A stretch of 64,000 nucleotides of DNA. Origin: Trichopria drosophilae (taxonomy: Eukaryota > Arthropoda > Insecta > Hymenoptera > Diapriidae). The stretch covers positions 104,305,501 through 104,369,500 of the forward strand of contig CM059587.1 in the NCBI GenBank assembly GCA_030407085.1, written 5' to 3'. Below the pieces are notes generated by a model. The model worked only from the letters and a program-made list of their open reading frames with translations. It did not search any database and was not told where the DNA came from. This document shows, piece by piece, positions 21,636 to 34,700 of the stretch (the first letter of the stretch is position 1; every line of letters starts with the position of its first letter). Position numbers and translations under genes: made by a program.

Positions 21636-24600
21636 GCCTCCTTTGTTTTGAAGGAACTGAACAAACTAAAATTGTTTATCTTTCTTTTTTTTCGTGTGTC
21701 GTACCTAGACATTCAATAAACACAGTAATTTTAAAATAAACACATTTGTTACGCAGTGTTATTATTGGAGACAAAAAGTAGATGAATAATTTGTATTGGT
21801 GTTTGTATAAGTATATATGAAATATTACGCAATTTGAACTACGATTCTCAAACTTTGTCTTATGATTTCATTTGAATCCTGAGACAAGACAAACATATGA
21901 GTTGTCTTAAAATCCGCCAAAGACTCAGTCTGTTGTCCTGTCTAATTTAGTTTCATCAAAGACAAGCTGTTTCTCTGCCTTCAATATATCTCATTTCAAC
22001 AATGTTCTAACACTGGCAGTTACTACTATTTTAACTTATAACGAGATATCTTGTGGAATTATTTTGTCTAAAGTATATATTTATGTCAATTGATCTATAA
22101 ATAAAGAAACTGAAGTGTTTAATGAAAATGGATGTTCTATTGCAGCAGTTTCATACAGGGCAATGGAAACTACTTCCAATCGGAGATGATATCGAAACTT
22201 GTAACACCATTGTGCTTCACTCGAGGCAATCCATACAATTAGGCTATTACGTTGGCGAACTTTATGATGGTTGTAAATTAACATTGTTCCGCATTTTTAT
22301 TGCTGTCAAAACGGCAAACACAGCCATGCGTTGAAAACCAGTGCTTAATAAGAGAATATTATACAATTATGAAATAAGTGATTGTATAAGAAACTTGTTT
22401 ATTCCTGTTATCCCAAATTAATTTTAAAGAAATGATTTGTAGAATCATAGAAAGTATAACTGTATTAGCTATAGCCACAGTTTAATTTATCGTTTTGCAG
22501 AAAAGAATTGTTTATTTTTCTTTGTTCCTCTTCTGGAAAAATGCATACATGATTAAAGAATGTTTAGTACTTATTAAATTTCAACATGGAAAAACTTTTA
22601 AGATGGGAATGTGTGACATTCAAACAAGCTCCTAAAAGTTCAATTGGTATATTTTGCACTTCTACACATATCATAAGGTGACGTTTTCGTTTCAGTAACC
22701 TTAGTTAACTATTAATGGAAGCTACTAGATTACCTATGCAAACATTTATTTAAATTACTCAGAAATAACTTTGATTCAGATTGTGTCTACTGAGTCATCG
22801 ATGATCCAATTTTATAATATGGGATTTTGAACACGATGCAAAGAGTAACTATTCGACAATTACCAAGTATAGTAGCACTAGAGATGTTTCCTTTGAGGTA
22901 CTCAACATACCATCACAACTTCCTTTATTGTATACAGGATGTACATTCCTCCTACAGTATCGCATACAAAGTGAAATCAATGTATGAATTAAATGAAAAA
23001 TAATTTATCTGCGGTTGTCGATGAGCAACACTTTGATGAACACTGTCTGGTTGAAACATTTTTGCAAATGCCTGTTTCTTAAAAAGCTTCCGAAGAAAAT
23101 AATTCAACGAGGAGATTCATGTCGCTGATAAAAGTAAACATGGTAACTGACAATGTTTTAACTGTCATCATTTTTTGAAACATTTTTTCTCTTTGCAATT
23201 CATATCCCGGGCACTACCAAACGACGTGATTGATATCTTATTCTGGTTATCTGCACTAACATTTCAGGTCGTTGATCAATTCTTGCTAATGATCTCTGGT
23301 AGAAATACGTAATAAGCCAGAACAGTCCTAGGGATGAATTGAATTAAACTAAATTATTTCAAACCTAGCTCAAAACCATGGTTTCATAAACGCAACAAAC
23401 TATGGACAAATGGGATTAGCGCCAAACATTATAATTTGGATTTCAGTTGTGATGTTAATCTACCTATCTCAACTTGTACATTGGTGCAGCGTTCTACTTC
23501 CGTTGTAGGGTATCCAAAATCCACTCCAGCGATAAATCCATTCTGTGTTTGTTGTTTTAGTGTCAGGAAATTGGTTCGTATTCACATTATCTGTTTGGTT
23601 TAATGCGCCCTGGATGAATAAGTTTATTATGGCTAACTTTGTCTACATCATTTGTAATGATTAGGGTCTACCAATAGAGCTCTACATCTATTATAACAGA
23701 GTGGTTTTTTACGTGAAAAATTATGATTTTTTCTGGTTTTGTCTGCTGTTTCAACTTTGTTATTTGTAGTTAATGTTTGTTATGAGTATTGATTACTTCA
23801 GCGTTCTACTCTTCGTATAACTACCCAAGTTGTCTCAGAAGTGATATTTTTATTCCAGAAATGACCGAACTACGAACAATGATATTTAGGATTTCAGTTT
23901 GAGCTGCAAATTGATATTGTCAAAGTGCAATCGATCTGTGCTGCAGCGCAATACCACTCGCTACAGTTGGATTTAGATATTCCAAACCAGCATTATTGTG
24001 ATCTGTATTCTCTTATTCAAGGAAGCTAATGTCCGTAGCAGCAAACCAGTTATATATTTGAGATCTTACTGTAGTATAAAAATGGTACTAGGTGTTTAAA
24101 AAATAATGATTTAATAATTTACTAATCCGCGACAATAACGAATAAGGTCGTACAAATGTCGGAGACGTAATTGGCGAAGAAACCGTTACTTTTTTATATT
24201 CATCGGATTTATACATATGAAATATTTTAGAAGACCCTTCTCTCTGCTAGTTATAGATGTCCTGTCCTTATATTTTATACAAATAACATCTCATGTTAAG
24301 AACTGGAAAAAGAGTTCCCGACAAAAGATTGTATGTATATGTTGTAGCATATAAGACCATCTAGGCCGTCAAGTACAAGAGATCCATGTTTTTTAAACCT
24401 TTCAATTTTTGTGACCTATCTATAGTAGGTCTTTTCTTATTCCAACTTCCCGCATTTTAAATTCAAACTTTACTGTAACCTTTCTGCTTCCTCTGTTTTA
24501 AGTTTCTTCAACAATATCTCTCTCACACTGGTAGGTGTAAAAAATACAAGAAGCCTTAAAAAATGGAGATCTATTGTGCATAGTATATTAAGAACAAAAT

Positions 24601-24819
24601 TACACGAAAATAATTTTAAGACGTTTAGAGGAGACGAGTTTTTGTAGTAAATGTTCTTAATAATATGCGTAAATTAATATTTACTGGCGTATAATATCTA
24701 CCATTACAAAAGCTTATATTTTAAGAAACAATTCTAGTACATACTTGTAATATCTGTAATAATGAAATGCTGAAGCTGTTACTCAATACTATACTAAATT
24801 TGATTTTTTGTTCTCCTAG

Positions 24820-25407
24820 GTTGGCGTGCCTATACCGGTTCAAAAAACCAGCCTGAAAGCAACGTTGTCTGTAAACGGTGAAGGCCAGTCAGGTATAATT
24901 GTCAGGTGCAGAGCACCAAGCGTGGGAATTGACGTGGACATGGTATCCGAAGTGGATCCATCGTCCTCCGATAGTGGCGTAGTGTCTCGATGCGCTGTCG
25001 TAAAACCACTCAAATTTGGGTTTTGCCAACCGATTTTCGGTCGCAGAGCGATAAGCAAACCTAAACGAGATCATGCTGATGCCTCTCGCCATCGTAAAGA
25101 CGGTATAATCATCGAAGCAAAGACGAAACCTCGTGATCCAGAACGCGAAAAAAGGCGAATAGCCCGCAAGAAAGAAAAACGGGCCACCCTAATCCTCGGT
25201 TTAATCATGGGCAGCTTCATCGCTTGTTGGTTGCCATTTTTCTTCTTGTACATTGTTAAGCCGCTGTTCCGAAACCTGAACATTCCAGGACAGGCGTTTG
25301 CAATCGCCTTTTGGTTAGGTTACATGAATTCCGCTCTCAACCCTGTAATATACACGGTTTTCAATAAAGATTTCCGACGCGCCTTTAGAAGGATACTTTT
25401 TAAATGA
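24820..25407 (+). CDS. Octopamine alpha2-like GPCR, last exon (ICL3 end, TM6, TM7, helix 8)
   Basis: This exon encodes 195 residues and a stop, after acceptor CTCCTAG at 24819, continuing the TM5 exon in phase 0. The first 120 or so residues complete a third intracellular loop of about 210 residues in total, with a basic end (REKRRIARKKEKRATL) that in this family contacts the G protein. TM6 holds the toggle motif CWLP (codons 25225-25236), and FFFLYIV follows. TM7 is FAIAFWLGYMNSALNPVIYTV, with the aminergic W-x-G-Y and NPVIY (25339-25353). Helix 8, NKDFRRAFRRILFK, ends the protein, so there is no C-tail and no palmitoylation cysteine. The F-W-x-G-Y-x-N-S and DFRRAF stretches resemble vertebrate alpha2-adrenergic and insect alpha2-like octopamine receptors, expected to couple to Gi. 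Ligand and coupling are inferred from family knowledge. Confidence 0.93.
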   Translation, partial: VGVPIPVQKTSLKATLSVNGEGQSGIIVRCRAPSVGIDVDMVSEVDPSSSDSGVVSRCAVVKPLKFGFCQPIFGRRAISKPKRDHADASRHRKDGIIIEAKTKPRDPEREKRRIARKKEKRATLILGLIMGSFIACWLPFFFLYIVKPLFRNLNIPGQAFAIAFWLGYMNSALNPVIYTVFNKDFRRAFRRILFK

Positions 25408-27176
25408 TGAGATGGCTACATCCCATTGACGCCGACTTATTATGTATAATCAATATAACCGTAGAAGGTCCGGAGCTCCCCTAGAAACATCAACTAGAAA
25501 AGACGGAGGGATCTTGACAAATGGGAGCGACTTGCGCTCAGTTTCTACGAGCTGATGCCAATCTTCCTGAATTTCCCTTACTTTTCACAGACTGACCTTC
25601 ACTGACCACGTAAGCTCCATCGCCGAATGGCCCAGTTGCAAGATCTTCGCTCTACGTCACGTTGGTGTCGTTTTCGAGCATAATATTTCAGCACGACTAT
25701 CGATGAACATTTTCCACGATGTCATTGTCTAACTAGAAATTGGATCTGGAAAATCGTGGAGTAATTAATCGAAAAAGATCAACGCCATCTAGTACGACGC
25801 GAGAGAATCAAGCGCAACAGATCATTCAGAAATAAAGAAGAATGAAAAAAGTGTAAAAACTATCCGTCGTTCCTTCCGTTTCCGCAAAATAAGTTTATGG
25901 GATCGGAAGGGGAAAAAGGTCCATACGGAATTGTGTAGTGAATATGACGTAGAGTTCGGAAAACGCAATACGGAAGCTCCCATTTTCATAAAAATAATGG
26001 GAGACGATGGTCGGGCACCCGTGCCTTCGTCTTCGGCATCGAACAAACATCCGGCGTGAATCGAGATGGTATTTCAAAGAAAGTGGTTGGAAAGCCGGAA
26101 ATCTCAGAAAAAGAAATGGTAGAACTAGAAAGACGGTTCCTATAGTCTCCGACGCGAGGTTCGTAAGATGGAAAACGAAGACAGATACTCGAGCGTTTCT
26201 CAAAGTACATCGAAATTATCTTATATCGTACTTATATAAATATATATAGTAATCGTAAGGAATTATTTAAAAAAATCGATCATTCCGTCGTAGGAGTGAT
26301 CGCTCTCCGGTAACGAATGTTGCAAAGACGTATCGGAACAGTTTTTTTTATATGTGTAGAATTCGAATTTATACGCGGATCCTCTGCGGGTGGTCGGCGT
26401 TTTCCCACATTAATTCTGAACGTTCCAAAAACTCCAAGCAGTAAAAAAAAAACAAGAACGAAGTAAAAAACAATACGCTGCCCTTTGCAAGTTCAAATCA
26501 GAAACGCGTGCCCAGATCCCTTCAATATTCATGCGTTCGCTCGCGGCGATGAATATTTAGCGAGCAATATAATACGAATTGCTGCTCGGTAACTTCCTGC
26601 GGCGCGAATTGCGGAAATGCATCGTCTACCACGCAGTAAAGTGCATATGTGTCTATAAATGTGTATAAATGTAAAGTAACACGATCTAAAAGACCGAAAG
26701 CGAGTCGAGATTTTTCGGATTTTTCCTCATCTCGAAAAATCCCAAAATTCTTACTGCCAAGCAATTATAAAGCGAGTTATGAGCCTCGTAATATTTAAGA
26801 CTCTCGGTTACTTTTCGAATCTAAATCTTTTATGTTTCTTGCTTGAGAATAGTTCTCCCCATTAATGGAAAAGTCCTCGAAATCTCGACGCGCGTACTCC
26901 AGAGAGCGACTTAACAGTTTTTCAATGTACGCTTTTCTCAAAGACAATTTCTATACATATTTCATACCGTACCGTTTAACTAGTCGAATATTTACGAATT
27001 TCTGTTCTACCGATCGATGTTAGGTACATTTCTTTTACATTTTTATCGGCAATCGTCGTGTCTTTTCATATTTTGTAAATGTATATATAATACTTTGACA
27101 TTTATCACAGTTATAAACATTTCGAATCTCTTGTCCAGAATAGCAAACGAATAAAAAATTAATGGGCACGATGTTA
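25408..27176 (+). other. Receptor 3' UTR, proximal part (inferred)
   Basis: No reading frame continues after the TGA at 25405-25407. AATAAA occurs at 25831-25836 and again at 27150-27155, either of which could end a transcript. The GC and CpG content is higher than in the intron. The exact cleavage sites cannot be known from sequence. Confidence 0.5.
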
Positions 27177-28620
27177 GTAGAATCAAGTAACCGTAAAAAT
27201 TTACAAAATTAAGATGAATGATGAGATTATCTCGATAGGATTAATAAAAAGGCTCGTAAAATTTAGTTTTCGGTGTTTATTCGGTAATGTTGAAATTACG
27301 AAAATCTTGAAAAAATGACAATTTTTATTCTAAGCTGTTATTCGTGTACAAATACTGAAGCTGCAAAAAAATTGTATATCGAGATTTTTCATGGGGGAAT
27401 AACATGAATGTTTTATATCCCTGAGAGAAAATCGGACCAAAGTATTGCAAGCAGTATCCGTTCCCTTATTATAACGTAATGTTTCAGAATTTAAAAGTTA
27501 TCATTGTTTTACTAAAAAAAAAGAAAAGAAAGAAAAAATTTCTCTTCCACTTTGATTACGAATAAAATAATAACTCAACGATGAAAAAAGATTCGTGCGG
27601 TACACTATCAAAATGTAGTAGAATATCGATATTATAGTTGTAATGTTATCCAAATTCGTTTTAATTTATCGAAAGAGTACTTTAATCTCCTAAAGTTTCA
27701 GCAATTTGAATGTTATAAAAATCTATCGTAATAAGGATAGCATATTACCAGCGAAAATACATATTGATTAAGCAATAATAACGTGGCACTTTTAAAAAGT
27801 CATTAAACTAATTTTATAAATTATATAATTACGAAATAAGTTATGCAGGGACCCATGAAAATCCAATCACTTTAAAACGTGACGAAAAAAAACACGTGCC
27901 GCGAGCGAAAGGAAATGTAATATTCCGTCTTATTCCGCCCTATCGGAAATGATAGAAACTAAAATCTAGGGATTTTCTTTTTCCTTTATTCCCAGTAATT
28001 CACCCAGCAAACAAGAGACGACAATCTGCTCCGATATGCACGTCTAGTGTTTTTCGTGGATGTCGGGGCTAAAATTTGCGATAACGAGACAAAAATAAAA
28101 TGAAAACAAATAATTACCGTAGAGAATTATGTTGTAACATTACATATTGCAATATTGCGAAGGAATACAAAATGCGCAGAAGACGATTGAGAGGACGAAT
28201 CAAGTAATGCGAGAAATATAAAACTTCAAAGTCACTGACAAATAAAACGAACAAAAATGTTTCCTAATAAATTTATATAATGTGTGTACATAATGAGAAT
28301 ATAATGAATGAGGCCGATATTGTCCGCCGAACGTGTATATATAAGTACACATAAATATTAGATGCGCGCGCATACAAACACACACATACACGCACACGTA
28401 CGCATTAGGGTGAGCATTATTTTGTAAAAAGACGAGCCATGAATCATCAAATTATTTTGCCTTTTTCTTTGGGATTTCCTGTGTCATTAAAATTTTCGTT
28501 CTTCAGATGACCAATGGGATTTTTGAGAAATTCTTCATTTTGAAGAGGAAATGTTTAGCATGATTCTGGGATTGATGAGAATAAGGACAGGAACACATGC
28601 GAATACTCCCACGTTGGTAT
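27177..28620. other. No gene seen
   Basis: Non-coding sequence with a short CA-rich run near 28375-28400. No recognisable transposon or RNA gene. It may be distal 3' UTR or intergenic DNA. Confidence 0.4.
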
Positions 28621-28649
28621 CGTTCCATCGCATCATGCATTAAACGGGT

Positions 28650-28780
28650 GCTACGTAAGAAACCCCCAGACAAAGGGGGAGACTGTTGTGCATTTGCATG
28701 AGAACGTTACGCATTCGCATGCACAATGCGCATGCGCAAACGTACAGCAAACCCTCTCAAGAGGGAAAGACTGTTTTTTT
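28650..28780 (+). promoter_or_regulatory. Candidate regulatory block with NRF1-type palindrome
   Basis: TGCGCATGCGCA (28727-28738) is a perfect palindrome fitting the NRF1 (fly Ewg) consensus YGCGCAYGCGCR. An octamer-like ATTTGCAT lies at 28692-28699. On each side is a small hairpin followed by AGACTGT: CCCCC(28663)...GGGGG(28679) and CCCTCT(28752)...AGAGGG(28765). A function as promoter or enhancer is inference. Confidence 0.4.
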
Positions 28781-31700
28781 TTCATAGCGAGGTTTATCGG
28801 GTTATGGTGCACAGGATGGTTCTGAGGGAAACGTTCATAAGAAAACCCGTATTTAACCTAAATATGCAAACGCGATTAGCGAATTGAAGTAAATCTGCAG
28901 TCGCAGGAAATTTTTGATGAAAGAGTATGTTTAAGATATTTAACTCTTACGTCAAATTCTTTATTGGAAAATATGCGAGTGAAATCGACAATCACGGATT
29001 GACAAAATTCTGCATGCCAACAGGATATTCGTTATCATTTTAATGTCACGCAATAAAATGGGAGATGCACGCGTAAGATAAAACTAGAAAGCAATAATGA
29101 GATACGTTCTTGACAACATGTTAAATCACGATGGGAAAATGCCTTTCCTATTTTAACCGACATGGAGTCGTAATTTCTGTCCAGGATCAATGTTCCGCCC
29201 ACGATATATACGCGGTATTTTTTCGTAGACAGTTTTACTTTTCTGATGTTGGAATGTTGGCGGAAAAACTGCGTTCATCGATTCTACAGAGACAGCGGGC
29301 CGTAAAATGCACCAAAAGCCCGCGCGAGGGCACGTATAAGCTGCGACCGTCCGCAGGCATGAGTCAGCGGATCGTAAATTGCAAAAAAAAGCCCGTGTGC
29401 ATGGTTAGTCGTGGTTTAAAGAGTAACTTTATCGAAGAGGGAATTTTCGCCGAAATGTGACAACAAACTTTTAACATTGATGTCAGCAAGCTCGCTAGCA
29501 ATGCATGTGCAGTCACGTCCAGCACGAAAACGGATAATACGTAATGGGTGGTAACGCATTCATAAACGCGCAAAAGTATCACGGACGTGAACCGGATATC
29601 GCATTTTATTATACGCAGCATCCGAGTTAAGGGCTAATAATAGGATACTTTGTTTTAATTAATTATGCAGAAACAATAACGTTGAATTTCCGATATTCCA
29701 TTATATATTACTTTCTTTCGTAAATTAGTTTACTTTCTCAATCTTCCATTTCAAACGAAGCTCCTTAAGCACGGGAATTCCCAAAGACATTCGGTTCCCT
29801 TTAACTTCGACTCTTATATTTAAATTTAACCCAAGTTTATAAAGGAATTTAAATAGAAACATAGTCCACTTTTAAATTTCTGTGTGCTCGGCAGTACCAA
29901 AGACTAACATTAAAACCGGATTCACTGTACGGCGTAAAAGTCATCTTCAATTTGGCGGCATTAACGAACAAAAATTCACCGAAATTTTTGTCTCTAGTAA
30001 TCGCAAACTTTCCCGCTTGAAAGTTGACGGGAGTCGCAAAATACTGATCACTTTAATGTATTCATCTGTGGCATGAGAGAAAAACGGAATAATTTATTGC
30101 ACCGCTAGTCCCAAAGGTTGTTCTGTCATAGAATGTGTTATTTAAAAGAAACATTTTATAATGTGCTTTTTTTGGCAAGGTGACGGATCGTTTTTATAAT
30201 GAAAATGTGTTAATTTTGGAGTGAATTATTGTTCACGTGCTAAAAGCATGTAGAGATTCCTTTCTCCTGCGATATTTCATATGACAAAAGCACAAAAGTT
30301 GAGAATTTTCAAATCAGTGGAGCAGACACTAGCTCTTGGTGGAATTATGAAAGACTTGGAAAACTGTCTATGGATTACGTTACTTAAAGTCAAATCTGTT
30401 CGAAATGTAACACCGAATAAGAATGAAATATTTTTAAATTGTATACGGGACCTTAGAAGACATGAAAAATTAAGAAAGATTGTATATTTATTCTCATATT
30501 TAAAATTGAATGCAAAATGAGTAGTTAATAAAAAAGTAAGTTAATAAAAATTAAATATATCGTTACAAGCGAAATATTGAATGTAAATCGATATATTTAT
30601 TTACTATAGAACGATATACTTATTATCTCGAACTGGAATCAACTAGACTGAACTGAAGGAATTTTAGGACGTTTTGAATTTCAAGCAAAAATTAAAAATT
30701 TGAATTAAGCTGCAGTACTCAAATTTTACTTCAACTTCAGATAATACGTCATTTCAAATTGTAAAAGTCCATAAGTAGTGATTAAAATTGACTTCAACAA
30801 TCAGGATAAGAATTACTTATTCTTTTTCCTACTAGTTTCGAGGATTTTATAATCTTATGGCGAGCAAAGACACAAAATTTTCATTTTTATTCTTTAAAAA
30901 TTCACATTTTTAAAATTCGAATATTATCTAAAATTTTGTAAATTCCAAATTCCGATTTTGTAAATTTAGTCAACTTTCGAATAAAAATTGGGGAAAACTT
31001 TTCTTAAATTTCTACCGGAAATTAGGCAATAAATGATTAATCCCTATTTTAAACTTCAGCTTAAATTCATTTCTCCAAGTTTAATTGTTTTTAAAACAAG
31101 CAGATTAACTTAAAAAATGCAATTTCTAACAGACAAAGATCATAAAATGTCCGAGATTAATGCAGCAAATTGTTACAATGTAATAAATTAGACAACATGT
31201 CCCATAAAAAGTCTTTTATGATCTTCGATCTGGGCAAAGTTTCAAGATTGGGTATTAATGGGATTAAAGTTGTTTGATTGATTGTTTAACCTCAAATCTG
31301 AAAATGAACTACGCCAAAGAGAAATACAAATTGACATATACGTGTCAAAATAAAATAAAAAGTGAAACAAACAAAATAACAAATTAATGACTGCATAATT
31401 TTACGTTAAATTAAAATGTTGTAGTCTTTTCACAAAACTCGATTAAATTTAATTCAATTCAAGTAAGCAAACTCGTCGATTAACCGAATTCTCTGAAATA
31501 AAGTTGTGTTTCAAATTTGCAAAAAATGGTTAGAAATAAACAACTCTTTGTTTTCGTATGAATGTTTTTCAATCTAAAAAAAAAAAGTTAAGTAACAATA
31601 GCATTAAAAATTCAATTCAAAATTATTTACATTTTCAATTAAAGCAAAAAAGTGAACTCAAACAATAAATAAAAATCCTCAAAAAAGGCAACAAAAGATT

Positions 31701-34700
31701 GATGTTGTATATCAAGTACAAACATTTTTTAAATTTGATTTTAACAGTGTATGAGAAATAATTAACGATGCACTTCTCCATTTCTCCAGTTTTGAAGGGC
31801 CAGTATATCGCGTTAAAAGTATATTTTTATAATTATTTTTTTTTGAGGACAATGTAATTTAAAATACTGTAGAAAATAATTTTAAAACTTAATTAAAATG
31901 TTACGGAAGCAAATTTCACAAATATTACTGGAAAGTGTAAAATGAAAATCCTTTACTTATTTTATATTATAGTATTTGTCAATTTAATGCTTTAATGAAA
32001 ACGATTAACAAGTTTATGATTTTGAATTTTACAAATTTCCTTAATAGGTCATTCAGAAAAATTCAGTTTATTTTTAATTTTCAAATTCCAGTGTTTTATA
32101 TCCATGACGAGTTTCATGAATTTCGAATAATTTTTGTGTCAAATTTTTATATACTTAACCATGAAATTTCATGATAGGTTTACTAAAGTCATCAATATCA
32201 TCTTTACTATTTATAGAATTAAATTTATTTGTAAAAACTGATTAATTACTGTTGAAAAATTGTTTCACGTTGAGTAATAATTAAAACAACATTATATGAA
32301 AGCATTTATGAACAGTTTGTTTTTTGAGAGTAAAAAATTCATCCTCGCACTTTTCTAAACTCATAGAAGCGAAATTTCGCAGATCTGCGCAGATCAATAG
32401 ACAGTTTTTCAAAAAAACGTCATGGAAATTCATAACTAACTGCATTCACTAGTACTGAGCTTTGTAATATTTATGAATTTTGATACCATTCATTACATTT
32501 AAAAAAAAATTGTTGTGTGACATTTCAACAAATATAACCGAAATAAAATATACAAGTTCCAGTTAGGAGCAATAGAGATTATTCGTTTTTCCTTGTAAGC
32601 CACATGTAGACATGAACATAACACCATTTATCGAATTTCGACAAAACATTTCAATTTTTCCATATACTATACATGTTTGTCTACCACGCGCATTACTCGT
32701 ACATGTATTATATAAGAAAATGAGAGGTGCATACACAGACACAAACGCACTTGCATCTATATATACGCAAATATATAAATGCAGTCTTCGCCGAGTCACC
32801 GACAGGAACTTTCTGTCGGTGAAGTACAATATTCTGCGAAATACTACGGATACCTTTTATATTTGTTCTTTTGATGCGAATAAGTTCCAACGTATGGTTT
32901 ATTCCTTATTCAAAGTTTCTTTTAATGCAGTACAACATTTTCGTGCGTTACATAAGTTCTTCGCGAATTTCCCCTAGGACGAAATTCATAAATATTAAGG
33001 TGAATAATATTTTAAGGTATTACAAGCAAAAAAACTAAATAAGTGTTGAATGTAATAAAATTAAGGCGTTATTTTTAAATCACCTATATTGAAAATTGCG
33101 ACTTTGCATGCCTGTAGGGTGAGAGAGTTGGTTTCTGAATTTTTGGAAAAAGGGATCGTGAAACGTGTGCAGTTCGCAACTCGACGTTTGACAGGACCAA
33201 AAGAACGAATAAAAAGTATTCTTTTACAAACCCATCCATGGTTTGCGTCGCTCTACCTTCATCAAAGGATATTGAGTTATACAACCGTTCGATTCCGTTA
33301 AATTGGCCCGGCAATTGGTTATCGCTCCCGTGTAATTGTTATCGAACATGGTGTTAATTCATTCCTATTAACCTCTTAATTGCGATTTGTCATAGGTAGG
33401 TAATGATCCCATTTCAGACCCAATCGCAGGTGTCGATCGTGGTTTTTTTCATAATTTTATTTTTGCCTTACAGGTCGAACAAATTCGCAATTGTATTCTG
33501 CAGGTATTATACAAAGTATTATATCCTAGAATCGTAATTTCATGTCGAGTGATTGCTGACCTCATGTTGCTCCGGTAGCACATTTTGCGCTCGTCTCTTC
33601 TCGTTATATGGTTGATAATATGCGATAGATTTAAAAGATCCGCCACTTCCAGATATCTGTAAAATAAACAATATAAGTCAATTTAAAATATTCAATATTA
33701 AGCATAATCTTGCTGCAATGGAAATGAACCGTTTGACACAAAATCTATCTTTGCATTTTATGAACTGATTCAAATTTTCATTAAAACACATTCATGTTGT
33801 ATGCAACCTGTACTAGATCCACATTGTAAATATTAAACGTTTGGAAATTGTGCGTCACATAATTTACAGACAATAACTTCAAACATCCTCTCAATATTGA
33901 TTTCCGAGAAATAAAATAAAAAGTCTTGCAATATTGAAATTATCGTAGTACACTCAGCAACCACTAGGTGGCGATGTTTTCCGCTACTGACATTGTACTC
34001 ATATAAGTTTTAAATTAAAAACTTATTTTAAAAAATAATACAAAAGATTTTTGTATTTTGCTTCTCGGGAAAGGCATAATGAAATTCAAAATTCAGAAAA
34101 ATATAAGCGTGCACACGATCACACACTAAGAAAAACGCATGAGTATATTACGTAAACGAATATTCGCGTTGTAAACATTTTGTTTATATGAAATTTAATA
34201 TTTTTACAGCTTTGTTATTAAATAATTGAATATTTCTTTAAAAGCTTGCCCGTAATTTTTGTACCGAGTACAAATCATATTAGCGTATTTGTGAATAGAT
34301 AGTAGATGCTAATGGAATTAATATACTAAACGAGAAGTATTATTCTAGGCAATTATAGGCGTTAACCAAATTATTCCAGATATTTAGCCGAGTTTCAATA
34401 TATAGCATACGTTTACGCTAGAATTTGTCATTATTTACTTACTAGTAACATGCTAATATCGTCAGTATTAATTGGAGGGAGTTAGGTTTAAGTGTACGGA
34501 ATATTTTACAGAATCATAGGGTAAAGTTCTATCTAAATATACAATGCCTTAATAGACAAAACCACTGTCTCGTCACTTTGTGCATTATTTTAAGACTGCC
34601 CGTGCAATCGTGAAATTGTATAGGCCAATGTTTTCGTCCGGTTTAAAAAAAAAAGACACTGGATGCGTTACAAAAATTATTGGATTCCAATACTGGATTG

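Larger units (their letters stand above)
11546..24819 (+). other. Large receptor intron (13.3 kb, phase 0)
   Basis: The intron runs from donor GTTAGT to acceptor TTGTTCTCCTAG (24808-24819) and interrupts ICL3 between complete codons. The flanking exon ends are both phase 0, so they join without a frameshift. Within it I recognise a degenerate tandem repeat, a large inverted repeat, small hairpins, a microsatellite and an RT relic, listed separately. The remaining sequence, including 12961-15688, 18330-19620 and 21640-24800, is AT-rich with no supported gene. Confidence 0.88.

Noticed and set aside
25822..26249. Several overlapping frames of 74-102 codons after the receptor stop
   Set aside because: They are open on both strands because of GC-rich UTR-like sequence. 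None has a recognisable domain.
29131..29460. 109-codon + strand frame
   Set aside because: It contains the direct repeat of 29294/29366 and has no family resemblance; not enough to call a gene.
30281..30520. 79-codon frame starting MTKAQKLRIF
   Set aside because: It is basic and helical-looking, but has no recognisable family and lies in AT-rich DNA; likely chance.
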